A DNA stretch of 64,000 nucleotides, from the NCBI GenBank assembly GCA_017303475.1, contig JAFLBO010000025.1, forward strand, positions 1 to 64,000. The letters run 5' to 3'. This DNA comes from Chitinophagales bacterium. Its GTDB lineage: Bacteria > Bacteroidota > Bacteroidia > Chitinophagales > Saprospiraceae. Both the position numbers and the translations under genes were made by a program. Below the pieces are notes generated by a model, which worked only from the letters and a program-made list of their open reading frames with translations, was not told where the DNA came from and made no database searches. This document shows positions 42,047 to 49,740 of the stretch, in pieces (the stretch's first letter is position 1; each line of letters begins with the position of its first letter).

Positions 42047-43909
42047 ATGCATCAATCCCTGTCCGAAGTACATAGTTCCGTAAATACCGAAGTAAAAGGT
42101 TCTTTTTTTAAACGCCTGTTTGCTTTCCTGGGCCCGGCGTACCTGGTGAGTGTAGGCTATATGGATCCCGGCAACTGGGCCACTGATCTGGCCGGGGGCA
42201 GTCGCTTTGGCTATGCCCTGTTGTGGGTCCTGCTTATGTCGAACCTCATTGCGTTGTTGTTGCAGAGCATGTCGGCCAGGCTGGGGGTGGTGGCTCAGCG
42301 CGATTTGGCGCAGGCCAGCAGGGAGTTGTATCCTATGCCGGTCAATATTTTCAATTATATCCTGGCTGAAATTGCCATTGCGGCCACTGATCTGGCCGAA
42401 GTGGTGGGTATGGCCATTGGTTTGCAATTGTTGTTCGGGTTGCCGCTTACCTGGGGCATAGCCATTAGTGTATTGGATTCCTTCTTTTTGCTGTTTCTCA
42501 TGCACCTGGGTATCCGCAAACTGGAGGCCTTTATTCTGGGTTTGATTGTGATCATCGGCGGGGCATTTGCCATACAAATGTTTTTGGCCAAACCCGATCT
42601 GGGAGAAGTGGCCGGAGGTTTTGTGCCCTCTATCCCTAATACAGAGGCATTGTTTATTGCCATCGGGATCATTGGCGCTACCGTGATGCCGCACAACCTG
42701 TATCTGCATTCCGCTCTGGTGCAATCCCGCAAGGTGGCGCGCACTTTTGAAGGATTGAAAAAAGCCATCCGATACAACATCATCGACTCCGCCATTGCAC
42801 TTAATCTGGCGCTGTTTGTCAACGCCGCTATTTTGATTTTGGCGGCGGCTGTTTTTCACAAAAATGGTTACAACGGTGTGTCCGAAATCCAGGACGCCCA
42901 CCGTTTGCTGGAGCCCTTGCTGGGCAAAGGATACGCGCCCGCCCTGTTTGCCATTGCGCTCATAGCAGCCGGACAAAGCAGCACCGTAACCGGAACTCTG
43001 GCTGGCCAAATCGTGATGGAAGGCTATCTGGATCTGCGTATTGCGCCCTGGCTGCGCCGCATCATCACTCGTTTGCTGGCGGTGGTGCCGGCCATTATCG
43101 TAGTCAATACCATGGGCGAGCATGCCACAGGCGATATGTTGGTAATGAGTCAGGTGATTCTGAGTATGCAACTCGGTTTTGCCATCATTCCGTTGTTGCA
43201 TTATGTGAGCGACAAACGCCGGATGGGGCAATTTGCCATCGGTTTTTGGGCTAAACTGGGCGGCTGGTTAAGCGCTGCCATCATCGTGGCGCTCAACATC
43301 TGGCTGGTAGTGCAAAAGGTAATAGAATGGGCAGCAGATGGTCACTGGGCGGTAGATTTTGTGGCCATTCCGTTGCTGCTGTTATCAATGGGTATATTGG
43401 TGTATATCGTGGTAAAACCACTTTTGGTAAAGCACCAGTTACATGCGAAAACCTACCTGCCGCACGGTGCTTTCAAAGGTATTGCCGATTTGCAAAAGAA
43501 AGAATACACCCAAATTGCCATTGCGCTCGACTTCTCCTCTGCCGATCAAAAAACCGTGGAACACGCCTTGCATGTGGGGGGCAAAAACGCGCATTATCTG
43601 CTTTTCCATGCAGTGGAAACCGCTGGCGCCTGGGTACTGGGCAATGAAATCCACGACCAGGAAACCCGCGCCGATGCCTTGATTTTGGAACAATACGCCA
43701 CGGCCCTCAGTGAAATGGGATTTGCCTGCGAAGCATTCATTGGATACGGTCCGGCCAAAAAAGCCATTCCACTGCTGGTAAAGGAGAAAAACGCAGATTT
43801 ATTGGTGATGGGCGCCCACGGCCACAAAACCTTTAAAGACCTGATTTTTGGTACCACAGTTGGGGCGGTAAGGCACGCGGTAGAGATTCCGGTGTTGATT
43901 GTGCGTTGA
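42047..43909 (+). CDS. mntH: Nramp manganese transporter fused to a universal-stress domain
   Basis: 620 residues. Nramp part about 1-435: MDPGNWATD in helix 1 and MPHNLYLHS in helix 6 are the metal-binding signatures, with eleven or so helices. A C-terminal UspA-like domain (about 475-620) carries the nucleotide-binding GAHGHKTFKDLIFG and TTVGAVRHAVEIPVLIV. Imports Mn2+ (or Fe2+) with protons. The fusion suggests regulation by ATP or stress. Start at 42047 is the first Met after the repeat tract; an open frame upstream is made of repeats. Follows mntR. Confidence 0.93.
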   Translation: MHQSLSEVHSSVNTEVKGSFFKRLFAFLGPAYLVSVGYMDPGNWATDLAGGSRFGYALLWVLLMSNLIALLLQSMSARLGVVAQRDLAQASRELYPMPVNIFNYILAEIAIAATDLAEVVGMAIGLQLLFGLPLTWGIAISVLDSFFLLFLMHLGIRKLEAFILGLIVIIGGAFAIQMFLAKPDLGEVAGGFVPSIPNTEALFIAIGIIGATVMPHNLYLHSALVQSRKVARTFEGLKKAIRYNIIDSAIALNLALFVNAAILILAAAVFHKNGYNGVSEIQDAHRLLEPLLGKGYAPALFAIALIAAGQSSTVTGTLAGQIVMEGYLDLRIAPWLRRIITRLLAVVPAIIVVNTMGEHATGDMLVMSQVILSMQLGFAIIPLLHYVSDKRRMGQFAIGFWAKLGGWLSAAIIVALNIWLVVQKVIEWAADGHWAVDFVAIPLLLLSMGILVYIVVKPLLVKHQLHAKTYLPHGAFKGIADLQKKEYTQIAIALDFSSADQKTVEHALHVGGKNAHYLLFHAVETAGAWVLGNEIHDQETRADALILEQYATALSEMGFACEAFIGYGPAKKAIPLLVKEKNADLLVMGAHGHKTFKDLIFGTTVGAVRHAVEIPVLIVR

Positions 43910-44370
43910 AAAAATACCCCTCCGGGGGGAATCGGAAGGGCATATCTGGCATTAATGGGTTGGCTCTGGTTATTCAGGGTGCTCCTCAGGCAGGGGCCGG
44001 CAACGGATGATATGGGTTGAATGCCGGGAAAGGCTGAATCGTGAACAGGTGCAGGACGTTTTTTTCGCACAGATTCTACACAGATTTTTTGCACAGATTT
44101 TACACAGAAGAGATTTTCCCGCAGATTTCCGCAGAGTGGCTCGGCAGGGCCTCAAATGGCAAGTCTGGTCAGATCTTTCGCTGCACGCAAACCTCCAGCA
44201 TGCACCTGGCCGTTCCCTCACCCAACTATATCGTGAGTCATCAAGCCGAACGTCTTCCGCGAAAATCTGCGGTTACATCTGTGTAAATCTGCGGGAAAGA
44301 CCGCGCGCGAGGTTTCCCGCAGATTTCCGGAGTGTCGCCTGGCAGGGCATAGCAGTAAAGGAAGGGTAGC
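43910..44370. repeat. Intergenic repeat block (module 8)
   Basis: 461 bases without a gene between mntH and a convergent acyltransferase. Contains GCACAGATTTTACACAGAAG and CCCGCAGATTTCCGCAGAGT with partial inverted counterparts (ATCTGTGTAAATCTGCGGGA, 44278-44297; CCCGCAGATTTCCGGAGTGT). ACCCCTCCGGGGGGA just after the mntH stop may be a terminator stem. Nothing else seen. Confidence 0.75.
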
Positions 44371-45480
44371 TTATTTCAACCTGAGGAATGGCCGTTCTAT
44401 CAGCACCCAACTGATGCGGGCCAGCAGATAGGTGCCGGCAAAGGCCAGGATGATATATGTGCTCTGGGCCAATACCGGGTGCCAGCCGCTGTGCAACAGC
44501 CAGTCGCCGAAGCCGCGTTTCCAGGCATATTCAAACATGTGGTGAAATACGTACAGCCCGTAACTGTACTTGCCTAAGTGTTGCAAAAATGCGTTTTCGC
44601 ATACACGCCTGGTGGCTCCGCGCAGATCTGGGTTGAGCGCCAGCAGGAGCAGACAGGCAAATAAAATGGGCGAAAGGGTGTACAACCTGTGCTCCGTGCC
44701 GTGAATGAATATCATTAAAATTTCCCAGCCGGTCCAGCAGAACAGGATACGTGCAATCCAGAATTTGTACGGCAATTGTTGAATCCAGCCTAGCCGCAAA
44801 GCCGTAGCCACAAAAGCGCCGGCAGTAAGGCCATCCATGCGGCAAAAGGTAAACGTATAAGCCGCAACCGAAAATTCATTGCCCGCTACATGGTCGGTCA
44901 TATGACGCAGACCTGTGCCCATGGCCAGCAATACCAGACAAAGAATGGCCAGTCCGCGTTTAGGCATATACCGCACCACCAACGGCCAGAACAAATAAAA
45001 CTGTTCCTCCACCGCCAGCGACCACAAGTGGTTCAGATTAAACACCATACTGTGCCAAAGCCAGTCGTTTTTCAACCCCATCGCAATGTTGGGAGTAAAC
45101 GTGAAAAACCACACAAAGGAATCGTAACCTTGGAGTCGCTCCGGCGCTTTTTCCACATACATGATGGTAAGCCAGGTTACAATCACCACAAAATAGTACA
45201 AAGGCAGGATGCGCAATGCCCGGTTTTTGTAGAATTTCTGCCAATAATTGGGCTTCTCTCTGGAATCCAGCAAAATACCCGTGATTAAAAAACCCGACAA
45301 CACAAAAAACAAATCCACCCCCATCCAACCATTCTGCACGATGTAAAACGTGCGCTCATTGGAAAAATATTCCCGTGTCAGGAAATGACTCAGCAACACA
45401 GTCAGAATAGCAATGCCCCGCACCCCGTCCAGCGCCGGAATGTGACCGCGAAAATTTATGCCTGAGTTATTGTCGGTCAT
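44371..45480 (-). CDS. Acyltransferase family 3 (OafA/YrhL-like) membrane protein
   Basis: 369 residues, about ten membrane helices. The family's ALDGVRGIAIL motif (about 14-24) with the catalytic His in LLSHFL, FFVLSGFLITGIL near 58 and WSLAVEEQFYLFWPL near 150 are all present. Transfers acetyl or other acyl groups to sugars of surface polysaccharides across the inner membrane. No polysaccharide gene cluster is near, so the substrate is open. No fused SGNH domain. Confidence 0.9.
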   Translation of the reverse strand: MTDNNSGINFRGHIPALDGVRGIAILTVLLSHFLTREYFSNERTFYIVQNGWMGVDLFFVLSGFLITGILLDSREKPNYWQKFYKNRALRILPLYYFVVIVTWLTIMYVEKAPERLQGYDSFVWFFTFTPNIAMGLKNDWLWHSMVFNLNHLWSLAVEEQFYLFWPLVVRYMPKRGLAILCLVLLAMGTGLRHMTDHVAGNEFSVAAYTFTFCRMDGLTAGAFVATALRLGWIQQLPYKFWIARILFCWTGWEILMIFIHGTEHRLYTLSPILFACLLLLALNPDLRGATRRVCENAFLQHLGKYSYGLYVFHHMFEYAWKRGFGDWLLHSGWHPVLAQSTYIILAFAGTYLLARISWVLIERPFLRLK

Positions 45481-45482
45481 TG

Positions 45483-45706
45483 AACGCGGATTTTTTAGAA
45501 CGCGGATTGGAACGCGGATTTTTTTGGAACGCGGATGACGCGGATGACGCGGATTTTTCTGCTGCCTTCGGCAGCCTTTTTTGAATAACTTGAGAGCTTA
45601 ACTTCAGTTAATTACAAAATTGCCGCAGGCAATTTTCTAAAAAAAAAATCCGCGTCATCCGCGTCATCCGCGTTCCAAAAAATCCGCGTTCCAATCCGCG
45701 TTCTAA
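45483..45706. repeat. Inverted repeat block (module 7)
   Basis: GAACGCGGATT and GGAACGCGGATGACGCGGAT units on the left, mirrored ATCCGCGTCATCCGCGTTCC units on the right (to 45706 and slightly into murI), around CTGCTGCCTTCGGCAGC and AATTGCCGCAGGCAATT hairpins. Fills the gap between murI and the acyltransferase gene. Confidence 0.93.
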
Positions 45707-46537
45707 TCAGCGTTCCACCGTCACTCGTTTGGAACGCACTTTTTCTCCCATGAAAATAGCTGCCTTGAAATCAAAATCCTCCGGCGATTCCGTGGTGAAA
45801 TACTGTGTTTGCCCGCCTTTGGCGCACAGCGCGTCTATTTCCGGATGCCGGTTCAGATAATCAATCAAGCTGCCCGATACAATGCCACCTTGTGATAGCA
45901 ATTGCACATTTTCTGGCAAATATTGCCGTATTTTCTTTTCCAGCAAAGGATAATGAGTGCAGCCCAATACAATGGTATCAATATCCGAAGAGCGCGCCAT
46001 GAGCTCTTGCAGGTATTTTTCAACAAAATAATCTGCTCCCGGACCTTCGTGTTCGTTGTTTTCCACCAGAGGTACCCACATCGGGCATGCTTGCTGAAAC
46101 ACCTTGATGTCTGGAAAAAACTTTTCAATTTCAATCACATACGATTGCGAAACCACCGTTCCCCGGGTAGCCAGTACTCCCACATGGCGTGTTTTGGTGT
46201 AATGCCCCAATATTTCAGTGGTAGGCCGAATTACCCCAAGCACCCGCCGGTGTGGCGCCAACCGGGGCAAATCCTGCTGCTGAATGGTGCGCAAGGCCTT
46301 AGCCGATGCCGTATTGCAAGCCAGAATTACCAACTGGCATCCCATATCAAACAACTGCTGCACACATTCCAGGGTATAATGGTAAATGGTCTCGAAATCC
46401 CGCGGACCATAAGGCGCCCGGGCATTGTCGCCCAGGTAGATATAATCGTACTGCGGAAGTTTGGCGCGGATCTCACGGAACACAGTAAGGCCACCGTATC
46501 CTGAGTCGAAAATGCCAATGGGTGCGGGAGTGGTCAT
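45707..46537 (-). CDS. murI: Glutamate racemase
   Basis: 276 residues. First half: PIGIFDSGYGGLTV at the N-terminus (with the conserved Asp-Ser) and the first catalytic Cys in LACNTASAKAL (about 73). Second half: LGCTHYPLLE with the second Cys (about 190). Makes D-glutamate for peptidoglycan in the cytoplasm. Start at 46537 agrees with the family and lies four bases after a -7 box. The extreme C-terminus is encoded by module 7 repeat sequence. Confidence 0.97.
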   Translation of the reverse strand: MTTPAPIGIFDSGYGGLTVFREIRAKLPQYDYIYLGDNARAPYGPRDFETIYHYTLECVQQLFDMGCQLVILACNTASAKALRTIQQQDLPRLAPHRRVLGVIRPTTEILGHYTKTRHVGVLATRGTVVSQSYVIEIEKFFPDIKVFQQACPMWVPLVENNEHEGPGADYFVEKYLQELMARSSDIDTIVLGCTHYPLLEKKIRQYLPENVQLLSQGGIVSGSLIDYLNRHPEIDALCAKGGQTQYFTTESPEDFDFKAAIFMGEKVRSKRVTVER

Positions 46538-46541
46538 GGGG

Positions 46542-46549
46542 CAAAGGTA
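46542..46549 (-). promoter_or_regulatory. -7 box directly before murI
   Basis: TACCTTTG, CCCC, ATG on the minus strand: leaderless arrangement, identical in spacing and bases to the thioredoxin gene at 9839. Confidence 0.65.
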
Positions 46550-46580
46550 GTGGAACTTCAGGGAGCATCAAGTCTAATAA

Positions 46581-46617
46581 TGTTCCCGGGCGAAGCATAA
46601 TAACATGCCCGGGAGCA
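46581..46617 (-). terminator. Hairpin after the T9SS propeller gene
   Basis: TGTTCCCGGGC pairs with GCCCGGGAGCA with one wobble. No strong T-run, so termination is likely but not certain. Located 20 bases after the stop at 46637. Confidence 0.6.
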
Positions 46618-46636
46618 TTCCATCTTGCCCGAAGAG

Positions 46637-49531
46637 TTAATAAATAACCAGCTTAGTAGTCTCCAGCTGCCCATCAGAAACGGTTGTCAAATAGTAAACG
46701 CCAGCCAATAATTGGCTTATATTCAAGGTATATTGGCTCTTTAGGAAAGGAATTTCATGGCGAACTACTACTACTCCCTGACTATCGGTGATATAGAAAA
46801 TAACCGGTTTCTCCAGATCTCCATGAAGTTTTATCTGTTCATTGGCTGGATTGGGACTGATTTGAATTGACTTTGTGCCTGGTAAAAATGCAATGCTGTT
46901 ACTTTTATTTAGAAACCCGATAAAACCATTGCTACTGGAATTTGCATTCAGGCTGTTATTATCAAGCTTAATGCGATCTATGAATGATCCTCCGCAGAAG
47001 AGTTTATCTGGTCCTAGTACGGCCATACTTGTTGGAAAAACAGCACTTTCCGGGCTGCTGGAAGCAGCTTTAAGCCAGTCAAGGTTTCCCGTTTGACCAT
47101 TAAACCTGCTGTGAAAAGTTGAGTAAAAGTTATTGCCGATTTTTTTAGCTAAAACGGTGCCTCCAACAAAAATTGAATCCGTCAAAATACTTGCGTAATA
47201 CAAGTTGCCTTCTGTATCCAAATCAATTTCATTGTAATTAACTCCAGCTCTTTTTGTACGAATCGGCGTTAACCAAATCGGTTCACCATCGGAGTCGAAT
47301 TTTCCAACAAAATTGCTGTAATTATAGTTGCTGGTAAGGGAAAGGTTGCCAAATACACTTTTTTTGCCATAATAACCACTCAGGTAAATATTACCTGTCG
47401 GGTCTGATTTTATAGCCATTGGGAAACTATATGGTTCATACCCCAGACCTTCATCTCCGCCATACAGCTTAAGCCATTGTGGTGTGCCATCTGAAGTAAG
47501 TTTCGCGAGCAGGATGTTCCCATCTCCATCATTTGAAGTTAGTAAACCTTGATCGTTAATATCCAACTCAAGCGAGTAGGCTTCAGCAGCCAGGTAAATG
47601 TTATCCTGGGCATCAGTAGAAGCCATTACTGTGAATTCTACATCCGTACCTCCTCCGCGTTTTGCCCATAAAATATTACCTGCAATATCCATTTTAGTAA
47701 TGAAAAAATCATCACCTCCTTTGGATTGTAACGTGGTGGTTCCTAAAGTGATACTGTTTTCAAAGGTTCCGCAAACCAGCACTTTTTGACCGTTGTCGTT
47801 CGTGATATTGCTCAAATAACCTGCACCAGGCAAAGTGTTTAACCACCCAGGATTTCCGTTGATATCTAACTGTACAACATAGTAACCGGTCTCGTCCATC
47901 GCTGGAGGATCAATCGTTTGTCCATTAAAGCTAAATTGATTTAAATATAATCCAGCTACATAATATTTACCTGCATTCCGGTCAAGAGTGCCCACTTTTG
48001 AGCCAAGCGGCCTGTATATTCCTTGTGTCCTGGTAATCAAGTGATGCCAGAGTAACTGGTTGCCGTCAAGACTTAGTTTGCCAATTAATAATGAAGTTTG
48101 TGAAACATCCAAAACGGTATTACCGACACTGATTTTGCCAAAAACGGTAGCCGAAAAGTAGATTCCGCTACCATCAGCTTCGAGGGAGGTGAAAAGGACA
48201 GAACCTCCATCGTTGTTAAGCGTTTTTTCAAAAACGATACTTCCATCGTTGTTTCGTTTATCCAGTTTGGCAGATACACTTCTCAACCCACAAACATATA
48301 TTTGTTGTCCGTTATCAGAAAGTCCTCTCCAAATATAGGATGATTGAAGTGCGAGAACATTACCTGTCACGGCGTCGAGTTTCAGTAAAAAACCTGTTTC
48401 TGGCGTGTCTATAAATTGATCATCAAACTGTATAAAACTGGAAAATGTACGCTCCCCAGAAAGCCAAAGGGTCCCGTCAGCCATTTGGGTAATGCGCTGA
48501 AAATTATTTGCATTAAATTCAGAGCTATTTTCTGCTTTGATCCACGCACAACCATTTGGGTCCAGCTTGATCAATGTGCTCTTGAAATTGTAGTCATCCA
48601 AAGTTTGGGTACAGCTTCCGGTTGAAAAGGCGCCTGTTGCCGAACCTGCAACATAAAACTCACCTGCTGCGTTGATAAACAGATCATTCAACACAAAATC
48701 GAAATGAAGTGTTGAACCCTCTAAAAATTTGGTTCCATTTAGAAGTTGCCCGTTTGAAGGATTAATTTCACAGGTGTACATACCACCATATATAGCGTCC
48801 AGGCTGATATTCCCCAAGGTTATATTGTTTGAAAAATAACCCGCAATGTGTATTGCGCTGCCGTCCCAAAAAATATCACCTCCTTTTATCGCAGCTGTGG
48901 AAGGATTAGGGATGTTCCATGTAGAGTTCCCAGTCGTTGAAAAGGCAAATATTTTAGGCCAACCATACAAGTAGGCATTACCAGTATTGTCAGTAACTAC
49001 TGATTTGATCAAATGTGTTACTCCCGCTGTGCCTTCGGTTTTTACCCATGCCTGATTTCCATTGGCGTCAAACTTTGCCAGAAAAGCATCAGTGTTGCCT
49101 ACTAAAGGGAACTCGCTTGCTCCCACCACTAAATTGCCAAATTTATAAGTGCCTGCTACCCATACATTACCATTGTTGTCTAACGCTATGCTTTGGCAAA
49201 AAACTTCTCCATCCAGGTTGTTACTTTTAAATTGGACGCTCCACAAGGCCGTACCATCAGCATTAAGCTTTATCAAAAAACCATTGTTTTGGCCAAAACT
49301 CTGTAAAAGGCCGTTGCCAGGGTCAAATTGACCATTAAATGTACCTACTACATATGTATTGCCAGCGGCATCGCATATAACATCATTACATTGGTCATTT
49401 CCAGAGCCTCCAATAGCTTTTGCCCATTGCCAGGAAGGAGGATTTCCAGCCGTTTGTGCAAAAGTTGAGGTCAAATAAAGATTGAAAATCATTAGAAAAG
49501 CAAAGCTTTTCATCCATGGAGAACGTTTCAT
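46637..49531 (-). CDS. T9SS-exported SBBP/beta-propeller repeat protein
   Basis: 964 residues. Signal peptide to STFAQ (about residue 26). The body holds about a dozen SBBP-like repeats with the pattern GN.Y..G.F......G.......G..DFF..K.D..GN..W (e.g. CGTFENSITLGTTTLQSKGG). Such repeats form blades of surface propellers. The last 75 residues (ISPNPANEQIKL ... LAGVYYLTTV..G) are a type IX sorting domain. Secreted or surface-bound, probably adhesive; ligand unknown. More AT-rich than its neighbours. Confidence 0.9.
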   Translation of the reverse strand: MKRSPWMKSFAFLMIFNLYLTSTFAQTAGNPPSWQWAKAIGGSGNDQCNDVICDAAGNTYVVGTFNGQFDPGNGLLQSFGQNNGFLIKLNADGTALWSVQFKSNNLDGEVFCQSIALDNNGNVWVAGTYKFGNLVVGASEFPLVGNTDAFLAKFDANGNQAWVKTEGTAGVTHLIKSVVTDNTGNAYLYGWPKIFAFSTTGNSTWNIPNPSTAAIKGGDIFWDGSAIHIAGYFSNNITLGNISLDAIYGGMYTCEINPSNGQLLNGTKFLEGSTLHFDFVLNDLFINAAGEFYVAGSATGAFSTGSCTQTLDDYNFKSTLIKLDPNGCAWIKAENSSEFNANNFQRITQMADGTLWLSGERTFSSFIQFDDQFIDTPETGFLLKLDAVTGNVLALQSSYIWRGLSDNGQQIYVCGLRSVSAKLDKRNNDGSIVFEKTLNNDGGSVLFTSLEADGSGIYFSATVFGKISVGNTVLDVSQTSLLIGKLSLDGNQLLWHHLITRTQGIYRPLGSKVGTLDRNAGKYYVAGLYLNQFSFNGQTIDPPAMDETGYYVVQLDINGNPGWLNTLPGAGYLSNITNDNGQKVLVCGTFENSITLGTTTLQSKGGDDFFITKMDIAGNILWAKRGGGTDVEFTVMASTDAQDNIYLAAEAYSLELDINDQGLLTSNDGDGNILLAKLTSDGTPQWLKLYGGDEGLGYEPYSFPMAIKSDPTGNIYLSGYYGKKSVFGNLSLTSNYNYSNFVGKFDSDGEPIWLTPIRTKRAGVNYNEIDLDTEGNLYYASILTDSIFVGGTVLAKKIGNNFYSTFHSRFNGQTGNLDWLKAASSSPESAVFPTSMAVLGPDKLFCGGSFIDRIKLDNNSLNANSSSNGFIGFLNKSNSIAFLPGTKSIQISPNPANEQIKLHGDLEKPVIFYITDSQGVVVVRHEIPFLKSQYTLNISQLLAGVYYLTTVSDGQLETTKLVIY

Positions 49532-49740
49532 AGAAGTAGTTATGTGTGAAGAGTTTATAGCTTATCTAAGCAATTGTATTCTGCTGCAGCTCTGCTTGCA
49601 ATACCATACTAAATAAGCTCGGTTATGAATATTATGCTCTATTATCGGATTTAAATAAAATCCAAGTATATTCTCAAGCGATTAGCCACACGCCTTACCA
49701 GAATGTTTTCAATATGGACTTATTAATGGTTAAAAGCAAA

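Noticed and set aside
42032..43231. 399-residue antisense open frame opposite mntH
   Set aside because: Shadow frame rich in His and Gln, no recognisable domain.
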